The notes beneath the pieces are model-generated. The model worked only from the letters and a program-made list of their open reading frames with translations. It had not been told where the DNA came from and did not search any database. Shown here in pieces: positions 25,019-34,471 of a DNA stretch of 49,894 nucleotides. Numbering within the stretch: position 1 is the first letter of the stretch; every line of letters begins with the position of its first letter. Where the stretch lies: assembly GCA_945860085.1 (NCBI GenBank), contig CAMAPJ010000007.1, positions 1 through 49,894 of the forward strand. Reading direction: 5' to 3'. This DNA is from Synechococcus sp. UW140 (lineage in GTDB: Bacteria; Cyanobacteriota; Cyanobacteriia; PCC-6307; Cyanobiaceae). The translations under genes and the position numbers were made by a program.

Positions 25019-25450
25019 CTAGCTGTAGGTCACGGTGCAGATGTAGCGGGTACTGCCTCCACGCAGATCCACCTCCTGGCAACTACTGCCGGTGACCGTG
25101 GCTCCTTGGGGGATCTGGCTGGTGGCCCGTTGAATCGCGTTGGTCCGGTCCCAGATCGATTCGGCCGTTACCGAGCCAGCCTGGGCCGAAGCCTGGCTGG
25201 CCAGGAGCAGGCCCGCCGCCAGCAGCAGCCCACGCCCCCGGAGAAGGAACCTCCCGCCGAGAAGAAACCGCCCGCTGAGGCGGCCCTGGCCAGACCGAGC
25301 CAGGCTTCCTTGCAACGGCGATAGTCCCTGGCTCAAGGTGGGCCCCAGTGTCTGGCTTTGGCACCGGGTCTGGCTCTGGGTTTGGAGCTGGGTTTGTCTG
25401 TCGAACTGGGAGGGGATCTGGGTCCTGGGCTGGTGCTGATCGCTGGCCAT
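25019..25450 (-). CDS. Small secreted protein with repeat-derived leader
   Basis: The frame gives about 143 residues from the ATG at 25450. The C-terminal 55 residues look like a compact secreted domain with two Cys (SSCQEVDLRG, then TRYICTVTYS). They follow a hydrophobic export segment (LLLAAGLLLASQASAQA). The part before it is low complexity, with Gln/Thr/Ser periodicity (QTQLQTQSQTRCQSQT), then Arg/Gly/Leu repeats (GRFLLGGRFLLRGRG). The true start may be nearer the export segment. It is divergent from rsmA; I recognise no family. Confidence 0.55.
   Translation of the reverse strand: MASDQHQPRTQIPSQFDRQTQLQTQSQTRCQSQTLGPTLSQGLSPLQGSLARSGQGRLSGRFLLGGRFLLRGRGLLLAAGLLLASQASAQAGSVTAESIWDRTNAIQRATSQIPQGATVTGSSCQEVDLRGGSTRYICTVTYS
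25342..25436. repeat. 6/12-bp periodic low-complexity repeat
   Basis: A run of imperfect units of the type GTCTGGCTTTGG / GTCTGGCTCTGG / GTTTGGAGCTGG, mostly spaced by multiples of six bases. On the minus strand it encodes the Gln-x-Gln-Thr-rich leader of the small secreted protein. Confidence 0.5.
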
Positions 25451-25535
25451 GGCGACGGGGATCACGACACCCTGTCTATGGCCGGACCCCAGGCGGGGCA
25501 ATCTGGGAGCCAGCCTGCCCCCGAGACCTCCCGCC

Positions 25536-26369
25536 ATGACCTTCGCGGCCCACCACGCCCGCAAGCGCTTTGGCCAGCATTGGCTAATCGATGATTCCGT
25601 GCTGGATCGGATCGTGGCCGCCGCCGAACTCACCGGCGCGGACCAGGTGTTGGAGGTGGGACCGGGCCGGGGTGCCCTGACTGAGCGGCTGCTGGCCTCC
25701 CCGGCTGCATCTGTTGCGGCAGTGGAGCTCGACCGGGACCTGGTGGCGGGCTTGCAGGAGCGTTTCGGCGCTGATTCCCGCTTCAGCCTGCTTCAAGGCG
25801 ATGTGCTGGCGGTGCCCCTGCCCGTCGCCGGCAAGGTAGTCGCCAACATCCCGTACAACATCACAGGCCCCTTGCTGGAGCGCCTGGTGGGGCGCCTGGA
25901 CCGGCCGGTGGAGCCGGCTTACCAGCGGTTGGTGCTGCTGGTGCAACAAGAGGTGGGGGAGCGCATCCGTGCCAAGCCCGGCAGCAGCGCCTTTTCGGCC
26001 CTGAGTGTGCGCATGCAGCTGCTGGCCCGTTGCGCCTCAGTCTGCCCAGTACCGCCCCGCTGTTTCCAGCCGCCGCCGAAGGTGCAATCGGAGGTGGTGC
26101 GGCTCGATCCCCTGCCCGCTGCCGAGCGGCTGGCTCCGGACCTGGCCCGCACGGTGGAGCAGTTGTTGCGGCGCTGCTTTGCCTCCCGCCGCAAAATGCT
26201 GCGCAACACCCTCTCTGGCCTCCTGGGGGAGCCGGAGCTGCAGGCCCTGGCCGCCGCTGCTGGCGTGGAGCTGCAGCAGCGGCCCCAGGAGATCGCTCCG
26301 GCCCAGTGGGTGGAGTTGGCGGCCGGCTTGAATCAGCGTCTGGGGAGCCAACCCCCTTCTCCTGCCTGA
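25536..26369 (+). CDS. rsmA: 16S rRNA dimethyladenosine transferase
   Basis: RsmA (KsgA) dimethylates two adjacent adenosines at the 3' end of 16S rRNA during 30S maturation. The 277 residues match the family: KRFGQHWLIDDSVLDRIVAA, SAM-binding VLEVGPGRGALTERLL, the catalytic NIPYNITGPLLERL motif, and the C-terminal FASRRKMLRNTLSG. I chose the ATG at 25536; the frame extends to 25449 without homology. ispE starts 3 bases after the stop, making an rsmA-ispE-DUF3082 operon. Confidence 0.97.
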   Translation: MTFAAHHARKRFGQHWLIDDSVLDRIVAAAELTGADQVLEVGPGRGALTERLLASPAASVAAVELDRDLVAGLQERFGADSRFSLLQGDVLAVPLPVAGKVVANIPYNITGPLLERLVGRLDRPVEPAYQRLVLLVQQEVGERIRAKPGSSAFSALSVRMQLLARCASVCPVPPRCFQPPPKVQSEVVRLDPLPAAERLAPDLARTVEQLLRRCFASRRKMLRNTLSGLLGEPELQALAAAAGVELQQRPQEIAPAQWVELAAGLNQRLGSQPPSPA

Positions 26370-26372
26370 GCC

Positions 26373-27323
26373 ATGCCTGAACTCACCGTGTTGGCCCCGG
26401 CCAAGATCAACCTGCACCTGGAGGTGCTTGGCCTGCGCGCCGATGGTTACCACGAGCTGGCGATGGTGATGCAGAGCCTCGATCTGGCCGACACCTTGGT
26501 GTTCAACCCCACCGCCGATGGCCAGATCAGCCTCAGCTGTGACAACGCAGACCTGCCCACGGACGGATCCAACCTGATCGTTCGTGCGGCTGAGCTCCTG
26601 CGGGCCCGCTCAGGCCTACCTGAGTTGGGCGCTCGCATCGATCTGCAGAAGCGCATTCCCATCGGGGCGGGTCTGGCGGGGGGCTCCAGCGATGGCGCCG
26701 CCGCCTTGGTGGGTCTTAATGCCCTCTGGGGCTGTGGCTTCTCTGCGGCGGAATTGCTGGCCATGGCTGCGGCCCTGGGCTCGGACATGCCCTTCTGCTT
26801 GGAGGGCGGCAGCCAGCTTTGTTTCGGCCGCGGAGAACGGCTTGAACCCCTAGCGCTGGCCCAGCCCCCAGGTCTAGGGGTGTTGCTGATCAAGCATCCC
26901 CAGGCAAGTGTTTCCACCCCTTGGGCCTACGGCCGCTGCCGCGAGATGCGCGGCGACTTCTATCTGGAGCACGAAGCTGATTTCGCCCAGCGCCGCGATG
27001 CCCTGCGCCACAGCCCCCTGCTGGCAGCCATGGCCGGCAAGGCTCCCCTGCCACGCCTGCGCAACGACCTGCAGGCGGTGGTGGAACCGGAGGTGGAGAG
27101 CGTGCGCCAGGGCTTGGCCCTGCTGCGCGGCCTCGATGGTGCCCTGGCTGTGGCCATGAGTGGCTCCGGACCCAGCCTGTTTGCCCTCTTCAGCGACCTG
27201 GCTGGGGCCACAGCAGCGCAGGCGGCCCTGGTGGGCCCCCTGGCGGCAGCGGGCTTTGAATCCTGGTGCTGCCGCTGTACCGGCTCAGGTGCCACCCTTG
27301 GTCCAGCTGCGGCCCCGTTGTGA
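26373..27323 (+). CDS. ispE: 4-diphosphocytidyl-2-C-methyl-D-erythritol kinase
   Basis: IspE phosphorylates CDP-ME in the MEP pathway, which supplies isoprenoids for chlorophyll phytol, carotenoids and quinones. It is a GHMP kinase of 316 residues with the N-terminal [20 protein letters not shown], the ATP loop [20 protein letters not shown] and the C-terminal [13 protein letters not shown]. It begins 3 bases after rsmA and its TGA overlaps the likely GTG start of the DUF3082 gene, so translation is probably coupled. Confidence 0.97.
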   Translation: MPELTVLAPAKINLHLEVLGLRADGYHELAMVMQSLDLADTLVFNPTADGQISLSCDNADLPTDGSNLIVRAAELLRARSGLPELGARIDLQKRIPIGAGLAGGSSDGAAALVGLNALWGCGFSAAELLAMAAALGSDMPFCLEGGSQLCFGRGERLEPLALAQPPGLGVLLIKHPQASVSTPWAYGRCREMRGDFYLEHEADFAQRRDALRHSPLLAAMAGKAPLPRLRNDLQAVVEPEVESVRQGLALLRGLDGALAVAMSGSGPSLFALFSDLAGATAAQAALVGPLAAAGFESWCCRCTGSGATLGPAAAPL

Positions 27324-27895
27324 GTGTCGCCCCATCCAGGCCGATGACAGAGAGCGCCCTTCCAGCCCCATTGTCCGTCCATCCAGGGGATGGGGAACTC
27401 CATCCTGATGGCCCCTCAGGGCAGGCTGAGCCAAGTCTGGCGGCGCCAACAGCCCTGGAGACGGCCAGCCCAGAGCCAGCCAGTCGGGAGCCAGCCATCA
27501 ACGAGCCCACCGCCCGGGGGGCAACGGTCCCCATGCCGATGACCAAGCCGGTCAGCAAGGCGTTGAGCAAGCCGGGTAGCGCCCAGACCGACACCCCCAG
27601 TGGCGCACCGTCCGGCCCGAGCCCCAAGCCCCCCTTCGTTTACCTCTCGGGTGCGCTCACCAGCGCCCTGATGGCCTGGCTGTGCCTGCTGTTCTCCCAG
27701 CGGGTGGTGCTTCACTTCAGCCTGCATCCGCCCCATTACTCGGCCCGGATGGCCCAGTCGATCGCCACGGCCCTCAAGACCCTGATTGTCGGCATGGGTT
27801 TCCTGTCCACCTTTTCCTGCGCCTTTGTCGCCCTGGGCCTGTTTCTGGTGTTCATCCGCAGTCTGAGCCGGGCCAAGGCTCCAGAGGCTTCCTAG
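27320..27895 (+). CDS. DUF3082 family membrane protein
   Basis: A protein of about 191 residues. The first 100 are Pro/Ser/Ala/Thr-rich and probably disordered. The C-terminal 90 match the cyanobacterial DUF3082 family, with two hydrophobic helices ([20 protein letters not shown] and [20 protein letters not shown]) after KPPFVYLSG. The function is unknown. The GTG at 27320 overlaps the ispE stop (GTGA); the ATG at 27344 is the alternative. Confidence 0.82.
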   Translation: MSVAPSRPMTESALPAPLSVHPGDGELHPDGPSGQAEPSLAAPTALETASPEPASREPAINEPTARGATVPMPMTKPVSKALSKPGSAQTDTPSGAPSGPSPKPPFVYLSGALTSALMAWLCLLFSQRVVLHFSLHPPHYSARMAQSIATALKTLIVGMGFLSTFSCAFVALGLFLVFIRSLSRAKAPEAS

Positions 27896-27928
27896 CCTCG
27901 ATCGAAGCAATTCCCTTCTCCGGCTGCC

Positions 27929-28024
27929 ATGACCGTCCACGACCTGGAGCTGCTAGTGCTGCTGCTCTCCCCCGGGATGCTGCTGTCGGTGCTGCTGCTC
28001 GCCACCTTCGCCGCCGGCGGCTGA
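27929..28024 (+). CDS. 31-residue hydrophobic ORF between DUF3082 and pdhB
   Basis: An ATG-started ORF encoding 31 residues, nearly all hydrophobic (LELLVLLLSPGMLLSVLLLA in the middle), with a short polar start (MTVHD) and Gly-Gly end. It would be a single-helix membrane peptide. It sits 33 bases after the DUF3082 stop and 93 bases before the pdhB start, in the direction of a dense operon. I cannot match it to a known small photosystem or cytochrome b6f subunit, and a chance Leu-rich frame is possible. Confidence 0.45.
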   Translation: MTVHDLELLVLLLSPGMLLSVLLLATFAAGG

Positions 28025-28117
28025 CCACTGGTGAGTGGCCGATCGACCCGCTTGCCAGGTTGGGCTTGAGATAGGTTGGCCGCTCCCCCCGGCAGCGGCC
28101 GGGACCGCAACCCCGCC

Positions 28118-29101
28118 GTGGCAGAGACGCTTCTCTTCAACGCCTTGCGCGAAGCCATCGACGAAGAGATGGCTCGCGATCCCTACGTCTGCGTCATGGG
28201 TGAGGACGTCGGCCAGTACGGCGGCTCCTACAAGGTCACCAAGGATCTCTACGAGAAATATGGCGAGCTGCGGGTGCTCGATACCCCGATTGCCGAGAAC
28301 GGTTTCACCGGCATGGCGGTGGGAGCGGCGATGACCGGCCTAAGGCCGATCGTGGAAGGCATGAACATGGGCTTCCTGCTGCTCGCCTTCAACCAGATCT
28401 CCAACAACATGGGGATGCTGCGCTATACCAGCGGCGGCAATTACACGATCCCCACGGTGGTGCGCGGTCCAGGGGGCGTGGGCCGCCAGCTGGGCGCTGA
28501 ACACAGCCAGCGGCTCGAGGCTTATTTCCACGCCGTGCCCGGCATCAAGATCGTCGCAGTGAGCACCCCTACGAACGCCAAGGGGCTGATGAAGGCGGCA
28601 ATCCGCGATAACAATCCGGTGCTGTTCTTTGAACATGTATTGCTTTACAATCTCAGCGAAGAAATTCCCGCCGGCGATTATATTTGCGCCCTAGATCAAG
28701 CTGATGTGGTGCGCGAAGGTAAGGATGTGACGATCCTCACCTATTCGCGCATGCGTCACCACTGCCTCAAGGCGGTTGAGCAGCTCGAAAAGGAGGGCGT
28801 GGATGTGGAGCTTATTGACTTGATAAGTCTTAAGCCCTTTGATATGGAGACGATTGCCCGCTCGATCCGCAAGACCCACAAGGTGGTGGTGGTCGAGGAA
28901 TGCATGAAGACGGGCGGCATCGGCGCCGAGCTGATCGCCCTGATCACCGAGCATTGTTTCGACGACCTCGAAGCGCGGCCGATCCGGCTATCCAGCCAGG
29001 ACATTCCTACTCCGTACAACGGCACCCTGGAAAACCTCACGATCATCCAGCCCCACCAGATCGTGGCGGCAGCCAAGCAGCTCAAGGCTGGCCAACTCTG
29101 A
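28118..29101 (+). CDS. pdhB: Pyruvate dehydrogenase E1 component, beta subunit
   Basis: The beta subunit of the E1 enzyme that decarboxylates pyruvate with thiamine diphosphate and feeds acetyl units to fatty-acid synthesis. It has 327 residues with the usual opening [18 protein letters not shown], the conserved [19 protein letters not shown], the [17 protein letters not shown] segment and the C-terminal transketolase domain ([20 protein letters not shown]). The GTG at 28118 gives the family N-terminus; the frame is open from 28076. secD starts one base after the stop. Confidence 0.96.
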   Translation: MAETLLFNALREAIDEEMARDPYVCVMGEDVGQYGGSYKVTKDLYEKYGELRVLDTPIAENGFTGMAVGAAMTGLRPIVEGMNMGFLLLAFNQISNNMGMLRYTSGGNYTIPTVVRGPGGVGRQLGAEHSQRLEAYFHAVPGIKIVAVSTPTNAKGLMKAAIRDNNPVLFFEHVLLYNLSEEIPAGDYICALDQADVVREGKDVTILTYSRMRHHCLKAVEQLEKEGVDVELIDLISLKPFDMETIARSIRKTHKVVVVEECMKTGGIGAELIALITEHCFDDLEARPIRLSSQDIPTPYNGTLENLTIIQPHQIVAAAKQLKAGQL

Positions 29102-29102
29102 T

Positions 29103-30611
29103 ATGGCACGTCAACAGGGGTGGTTCGCCCTGATCCTGGCCCTGGCGATCGCCGCCGGCGCCCTGCTTGCCAGTTTCCCCTTGCAGCTAGGACTTGACCT
29201 GCGCGGCGGCAGCCAGCTCACCCTGCAAGTGTTGCCCAGCGGCCGGATCAAGACCGTGGAGAAAGAGCAGCTCGAAGCAGTCAAAGATGTGCTCGAGCGC
29301 CGTATCAATGGCTTGGGCGTGGCCGAATCCACCCTCCAGACCGTCGGCAATGACGAACTGGTGCTTCAACTCCCTGGCGAACAGGACCCTAGTCGCGCCG
29401 CCAAGGTGCTTGGCACCACTGCCCTACTTGAGTTCCGGGTGCAGAAGTCCGGCACTGAAGCGGAAATGCAGGGCCTGCTCAAGCTCAAGCGCCAAGTGGA
29501 TGCGGTCCTCGGCCTGCGCAAGGCCAAGGCCGCAGCGGCTGCCGAAGCCACTCCCGAAAAGCCCCCCGAGCCCCAGCCCAGTCTTTCGGCCGAAGATCTG
29601 GCCAAGGCCCTCACCTCCTTAGGCCTGACCGTGCCCCCCGGCGCTTCAGAAACCGACCAGCTTGAACTGCTGCTCAAGGAGGTCAACCGCCGGGTGGTCG
29701 CCCTATTTGACTCTTCCAATCTCACGGGTAAGGATCTGGTCAGTGCCGGCCGCCAGCAGGGCCCAAGCGGTAACGGCTGGGATGTGACCCTGGCCTTCAA
29801 CCGTGAGGGCGGCGAAAAGTTTGCCACCCTCACCCAATCAATCGCCGGAACGGGCCGGTTGCTGGGGATTGTGCTGGATGGTCGCTCGATCAGTGAGGCC
29901 AGCGTCGGGCCGGAATTCAAGGCCGCTGGCATCGCCGGTGGCTCCGCCAGCATCAGCGGCCGCTTTACCGCTGATGAGGCCCGGGACCTGGAAGTGCAGC
30001 TGCGCGGCGGCTCCCTGCCCTTGCCTGTGAAGGTGATTGAGGTGCGCAGCATCGGCCCCTCTCTCGGGGCTGAGAATGTGCGCACCTCCCTGCTGGCTGC
30101 CCTCTCCGGACTGGCCCTGGTCGCTGTGTTCATGGTGGTGATGTACAGGCTGCCGGGGGTTATTTCCGTGCTCGCCCTAGCCCTCTATTCGCTCTTCAAC
30201 CTGGGCATTTATGCCCTGATTCCGGTGACCCTGAGCTTGCCTGGGATCGCAGGCTTCATTCTCTCGATCGGCATGGCAGTCGATGCCAATGTGCTGATCT
30301 TTGAGCGGATCAAGGAGGAGCTGCGCTCCGGCAATACCTTGATTCGTTCAATTGATACGGGCTTTGCCCTGGCCTTTTCCTCGATCCTCGATGGCCATGT
30401 CACCGGCCTGATCAGCTGTATTGCCTTGTTTGCCCTAGGTACTGGCCTGGTTAAGGGTTTTGCCGTGACCCTGGCGATCGGTCTGTTGCTCAGCCTGTTC
30501 ACCGCCCTGACCTGCACCAGGGCCTTGCTGCGCTTGCTGATGGGCTACCCGGCCCTGCGCCGCAGTACCTACTTTCTGCCGTTAGCCCAGTTACCGCCGG
30601 CGTCCAGCTGA
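29103..30611 (+). CDS. secD: Protein translocase subunit SecD
   Basis: SecD with SecF uses the proton gradient to pull proteins through SecYEG, in plasma and thylakoid membranes. The 502 residues have TM1 (ALILALAIAAGALLASFPLQ), the hallmark DLRGGSQLTLQV, a large periplasmic domain with a Gly/Pro/Ala linker around residues 140-165, and five C-terminal helices including IGMAVDANVLIFERIKEELR. It follows pdhB by one base and precedes secF by 40. Confidence 0.97.
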   Translation: MARQQGWFALILALAIAAGALLASFPLQLGLDLRGGSQLTLQVLPSGRIKTVEKEQLEAVKDVLERRINGLGVAESTLQTVGNDELVLQLPGEQDPSRAAKVLGTTALLEFRVQKSGTEAEMQGLLKLKRQVDAVLGLRKAKAAAAAEATPEKPPEPQPSLSAEDLAKALTSLGLTVPPGASETDQLELLLKEVNRRVVALFDSSNLTGKDLVSAGRQQGPSGNGWDVTLAFNREGGEKFATLTQSIAGTGRLLGIVLDGRSISEASVGPEFKAAGIAGGSASISGRFTADEARDLEVQLRGGSLPLPVKVIEVRSIGPSLGAENVRTSLLAALSGLALVAVFMVVMYRLPGVISVLALALYSLFNLGIYALIPVTLSLPGIAGFILSIGMAVDANVLIFERIKEELRSGNTLIRSIDTGFALAFSSILDGHVTGLISCIALFALGTGLVKGFAVTLAIGLLLSLFTALTCTRALLRLLMGYPALRRSTYFLPLAQLPPASS

Positions 30612-30651
30612 ACCCTTCCCAGCCTCTTGATCGCGACCTGAGATCCGCCCT

Positions 30652-31611
30652 GTGACCGTGAGCCTTTCCCCCAAGTTCCGCATCAGCCAGCACCGGCGAA
30701 TCGCCTGGTGGGGCTCGGGCCTTGCCTGTGCCCTGAGCGTGCTGGGCCTGGTGCTGAGCTGGCTCAACCCAGCGATCGGCTCGCCGCTGCGGCCTGGCCT
30801 TGATTTCACCGGCGGCACCCAGATTCAGCTCGAGCGCCAATGTGAGCCCAAAGCCTGCACGCCGATCACGGTGTCCCAGGTTGAAGCCCGGCTTTCGAGC
30901 TTGGCCCTACCGGTGGCGACCAATGAACAGGGGCCCAATCTGGCTGCCGCCAAGGTGCAGAGTCTCGATGGTGGCCAATCGCTGGTGCTGCGTCTGCCGG
31001 CCCTCTCAGCCGAGCAGAGCCAGGTCGTCATTACTGCCATCGATGACTTGGCCGGTCCGCTTAAGGCCAGCGGCGGCTCGGTCAATACGATCGGTCCCAC
31101 CTTGGGGGCCCAGTTGCTGCAGGGCAGTGTGGTGTCTTTGCTGGTGAGTTTTGCGGCAATTGCCGTGTATATCAGCTTTCGCTACGACAAGGTATTTGCC
31201 TTTTTGGCCCTGCTCACTTTGGCCCATGATGTGATGATCACCTGCGGGCTTTTTGCCTGGCTTGGCCTGTTTTTCGGCATTGAAGTTGATTCCCTTTTTG
31301 CCGTGTCACTGATCACCGTGGCTGGCTATTCGGTCACCGATACGGTGATTGTGTTTGATCGTATTCGCGAGCAGAAGAAGAATCTCGGCCATCTGCCCTT
31401 GGCCGACCAAGTGGATGTGGCTGTCGATGCCACCTTGACCCGCTCCCTTTACACCTCTTTGACAACCCTGATGCCCCTGCTGGGTCTGATCTTCTTTGGT
31501 GGTGCCAGTTTGTTCTGGTTTGCCGTGGCCCTGGCTGTGGGGATTGCCGTGGGTAGTTGGTCGAGCATTGGTGTTGCGCCTACGCTGCTGCCCGTGCTTT
31601 CACGGCGCTGA
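30652..31611 (+). CDS. secF: Protein translocase subunit SecF
   Basis: The SecD partner, 319 residues with six membrane helices. Family motifs are GLDFTGGTQIQLE after TM1 and VAGYSVTDTVIVFDRIREQK in the RND-like core. A GTG start at 30652 gives the family N-terminus; no ATG fits. Its TGA overlaps the ATG of the following 60-codon gene (TGATG), so the small gene is likely translated by coupling. Confidence 0.96.
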   Translation: MTVSLSPKFRISQHRRIAWWGSGLACALSVLGLVLSWLNPAIGSPLRPGLDFTGGTQIQLERQCEPKACTPITVSQVEARLSSLALPVATNEQGPNLAAAKVQSLDGGQSLVLRLPALSAEQSQVVITAIDDLAGPLKASGGSVNTIGPTLGAQLLQGSVVSLLVSFAAIAVYISFRYDKVFAFLALLTLAHDVMITCGLFAWLGLFFGIEVDSLFAVSLITVAGYSVTDTVIVFDRIREQKKNLGHLPLADQVDVAVDATLTRSLYTSLTTLMPLLGLIFFGGASLFWFAVALAVGIAVGSWSSIGVAPTLLPVLSRR

Positions 31612-31793
31612 TGGGGAGGATCTCGTGGCTAGTGGTTGTGCTGGCTGTCTTGGCGATCGTTGATTTACGCAGCGATTTGCAACTACTGCTCGACCACTTC
31701 ACCTGGTCTTCCCTGGGCTATGCAGTTGGCCAGCACCCCCTGGCGATCGCAGTGTTGCTTCTGCTGATCTTGGTGCCAAAGCGGCTGCGATAG
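31611..31793 (+). CDS. Small two-helix membrane protein coupled to secF
   Basis: A 60-residue protein with two hydrophobic stretches (WLVVVLAVLAIVDL and HPLAIAVLLLLILVPKRLR) separated by about 25 residues. The positively charged end suggests both termini on the cytosolic side. The start codon overlaps the secF stop by one base, which argues for a real gene. I know no family; a role near the Sec translocon is guesswork from position. Confidence 0.65.
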   Translation: MGRISWLVVVLAVLAIVDLRSDLQLLLDHFTWSSLGYAVGQHPLAIAVLLLLILVPKRLR

Positions 31794-31898
31794 TTGGTGA
31801 CGTGGCCCGGTCTTACTAATCGGCCTTATGATTGCTCAGGCTGATTGAGAGCTTGCCTTTACGAGCAACTCGGTTGTAAGGGACCCCCAGTTAGACTG

Positions 31899-32897
31899 TT
31901 ACCAGTTGTCCATAATCTGCTCGACCAGCACCTTCTGAGAGATCACCTGTAACACGACCACCCCCGGCAGGGCCAGCAGCACCCCCGGCAGGCCCAGCAG
32001 AGCCCCTAGGCATAACTGGGACATCAGGGCCACGGTCGGCAGCAGATTGACCGTGCGACTCAACAGGATCGGCGTAAGCAGGAAGGCCTCGCCGTTCTGA
32101 AGCACCATGCGCAACGCAAACACTTGGGCCACCTTCGCCGGTGATACCAGCAGGGCCATCGCCAGGGGCAGCAGGGTGGCCACGGTCGGGCCAATTGTGG
32201 GCACGAAGGTGAGCAGGCCGCAGACCAGGGCACTGAGTAGGGCCAGTGGCACGTGTAAGGCCGCAAGTCCAGCCCAGGTGAACAGAAACACGCTGCTGGC
32301 CGAGATGGTCATGCCCGCCAGCCAGCCGCCCAGGGCCTGACGGCAGTTGCCCAGCAGATCGGCCATCAGGGGGCGGTATGCATTCGGGGTGGCGGCCAGC
32401 ACTAGGCGCTGATGACTGCGGGGATCAAGGGCCAGCAGGATCGCCAGCAAGGCCATCAACAGGACCTGAATCGTGCTGTTGGCCGCGCCGCCGGCAACCC
32501 CAAGAAGCTGGCTGCCGATCGGTTGCAGCTTGTCCCAGCTGGCTAGCGAGGTGATCTGCTGTTCAAGACTGCGGAGGGCCGGCACTTCGGTGGCGAAGTG
32601 GCTGAGCCGCTGCAGCAGGATCGGCGCCAAGCGGGTGAACTCATTGGCCTGGGCGATCAGATCTGGCAGCAACACCCCCCCCAGGTTCCAGCCCAGAACA
32701 ACTAGGAGCACGATCACGATCAGCAGCGCCAGGGGCCGCTGCAGGGGTAGGACGCGGCGTAGCAGGCTCACCGGCACATCAAGGGCCACCGCCAGTACCA
32801 CCGCGCCGAATAGGACCAACAACACCCAGCGCAATTCCCAGGCCAGCAGCCCCAGCACCACAAGGGCCAGTAGGCCGAGCAGGGTTCTTCCGTTCAT
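31899..32897 (-). CDS. AI-2E family transporter (PerM-like)
   Basis: A 332-residue polytopic membrane protein of the AI-2E/PerM family, with about seven helices. It has family segments such as VPLALLSALVCGLLTFVPTIG, then GPTVATLLPLAMALLVSP, and a hydrophobic end (LGLPGVLLALPGVVVLQVIS). Members export or exchange varied solutes (TqsA with AI-2; others act as Na+/H+ antiporters), so the substrate is open. It lies downstream of a second, diverged copy on the same strand, 61 bases apart. Confidence 0.9.
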   Translation of the reverse strand: MNGRTLLGLLALVVLGLLAWELRWVLLVLFGAVVLAVALDVPVSLLRRVLPLQRPLALLIVIVLLVVLGWNLGGVLLPDLIAQANEFTRLAPILLQRLSHFATEVPALRSLEQQITSLASWDKLQPIGSQLLGVAGGAANSTIQVLLMALLAILLALDPRSHQRLVLAATPNAYRPLMADLLGNCRQALGGWLAGMTISASSVFLFTWAGLAALHVPLALLSALVCGLLTFVPTIGPTVATLLPLAMALLVSPAKVAQVFALRMVLQNGEAFLLTPILLSRTVNLLPTVALMSQLCLGALLGLPGVLLALPGVVVLQVISQKVLVEQIMDNW

Positions 32898-32958
32898 GGG
32901 TACCGGCGCAGGCGTGTTGGCTTAGTAGGGGACGTCAATCACGGGCCGGCTGCAGCGA

Positions 32959-34077
32959 TCAGAGCAGACGTCCCGGCAGCGATGCTGACGATGTTGCCAG
33001 GCGCTGCTCTTTCCAAGGGTCCAGCAGGTCATGGATCAGTAACTCCCTCACCAGCACCTGCAGGCAAACGGCTAAGGGCAGGGCCAGCACCAGACCCAGG
33101 GGTCCGAAGACCACGGTGAAGCCGAACTGGGCGATCAGGGTCAGTCCGGGCAGCAGTTTCACCTGATGATGCATGACCGAGGGGGTGATCACATAGCTCT
33201 CGAGGTTCTGGATCACCACATAAAGAGCCAGTACGGCCAAGGACTTCCAGGGGCTGACCAGAAGGGCTACCGACATCGGAAAGAGGGTGCCAAGCGTGGG
33301 GCCCACATTGGGGATCACATTCAGCAGGCCAGCCAGCAGGGCATTGGCCACCACCAACTTGACCCCAAGCAAGGACAGGCCAATGCCTGCCAGCAGACCC
33401 ACGCAGCAGGAACTGATCAGCACCCCGCCCATCCAGCTGCTCAGGGCCTCGCCGCAGAGCAGCAGAGCCTTGCGGAAGCGCCGACGGTAAAAAGATGGCA
33501 CCAGAAGGATCGACACCTCCCGGTAGGCGGTGGGCTGGGCCGCGATCATCAGGCTCACGGCCAGAACAAACAGCACCTGAATCAGGGCACTGCTCAAGCT
33601 GCCGGCAAATCCCAGCAATTTCAGGGCGCCTCCACCAAGGCCCGCAGCCAGGACGCCGCCACCAGCAGGGGCCACAGGCGAGTTAGGGAGCATGCCCAGG
33701 CCAGCCGCCGGACCGGCTTCGAGCAGCTTCTGGCCATCGATCAGCTGGCTGGTTTGGTCGAGGCCCTGTTGAACCAGATGAAGCAGCACCGAGAAGGCCG
33801 CTGGCAGTTGGTGCAGCAACTGGCTGAATTGATCAACAAAGGGCGGGATCAGCAATCCTCCCAGCCCCAAGCCGAGCACGGCAAGGCCAACCAGGGTCAG
33901 GGCCAGGGCCCAGGGCCTGGGGCAGCCCAGCCGCCGGCGCACCACGCCCACGGCTGTGCAAAGCGCCATGGAAAGCACGATCGCAGCAAAGACGTGGATG
34001 AGCACGTCCCGCAGGCTCCAGAGCAGGGCCAGGGAGGCTGCGGTGCCCAGCAGGGTCAGCCAGTGGCCGAATTTCAA
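32959..34077 (-). CDS. AI-2E family transporter, second copy
   Basis: A 372-residue AI-2E/PerM-family permease, diverged from its downstream neighbour. The family core is [20 protein letters not shown], then [20 protein letters not shown]. The end ([21 protein letters not shown]) aligns with the other copy. Between helices 3 and 4 it has a Gly/Ala/Pro-rich insert ([18 protein letters not shown]). The ATG at 34077 overlaps the TGA of psb28 by four bases, so it is translationally coupled to a photosystem II assembly gene. Confidence 0.9.
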   Translation of the reverse strand: MKFGHWLTLLGTAASLALLWSLRDVLIHVFAAIVLSMALCTAVGVVRRRLGCPRPWALALTLVGLAVLGLGLGGLLIPPFVDQFSQLLHQLPAAFSVLLHLVQQGLDQTSQLIDGQKLLEAGPAAGLGMLPNSPVAPAGGGVLAAGLGGGALKLLGFAGSLSSALIQVLFVLAVSLMIAAQPTAYREVSILLVPSFYRRRFRKALLLCGEALSSWMGGVLISSCCVGLLAGIGLSLLGVKLVVANALLAGLLNVIPNVGPTLGTLFPMSVALLVSPWKSLAVLALYVVIQNLESYVITPSVMHHQVKLLPGLTLIAQFGFTVVFGPLGLVLALPLAVCLQVLVRELLIHDLLDPWKEQRLATSSASLPGRLL

Positions 34078-34448
34078 GCCTCCTCCTGACCTGCCTCGTC
34101 GCTGTCCTCGTCGTCCTTGCCGGCAAAGCCCAGGTCGTGGCTGTCGGCGTAGCGCTGGGCAAAGCGCATGAAGCGCTCGAAATCAGCGGTGGTCTTCCAG
34201 GTGAAGGTGGCTTCGAGGGCGCTGGCCTTGCCATTGACGAAGCGAGCGTTCACCTCCCGGGTCACCAGTTGACCTTCCTCATCGACCAGATACATGCCGC
34301 CGATGTCGCCGATGGCCTCGGGCGACAGGGCTTCTGGACCTTCAAACACGAACAGGGCCTGGCCGGTGCGGCCATCGCGGGAGCGGGTTAGGCGGATGTC
34401 GGGCACCACCGGCTCGTCCACACCGGGGAAGAACTGAATGGCGGCCAT
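34074..34448 (-). CDS. psb28: Photosystem II assembly protein Psb28
   Basis: A 124-residue extrinsic cytosolic-side protein that binds photosystem II intermediates during assembly and repair (at CP47 and cytochrome b559). Family pattern: [50 protein letters not shown] and [20 protein letters not shown]. The last 15 residues are acidic. The ATG at 34448 gives the family start. It heads a four-base-overlap pair with an AI-2E permease. Confidence 0.96.
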   Translation of the reverse strand: MAAIQFFPGVDEPVVPDIRLTRSRDGRTGQALFVFEGPEALSPEAIGDIGGMYLVDEEGQLVTREVNARFVNGKASALEATFTWKTTADFERFMRFAQRYADSHDLGFAGKDDEDSDEAGQEEA

Positions 34449-34471
34449 GCCGGTGCCTACAAAAAGCGATC

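Noticed and set aside
31794-31898. tRNA or other RNA gene between the secF-linked ORF and the AI-2E gene
   Set aside because: No cloverleaf or TTCRANY T-loop pattern was found here or in other spacers.
33166-34089. A 307-codon frame antisense to the second AI-2E permease
   Set aside because: Gln/His/Gly-rich composition typical of reverse-read Leu/Ala membrane codons; no homology.
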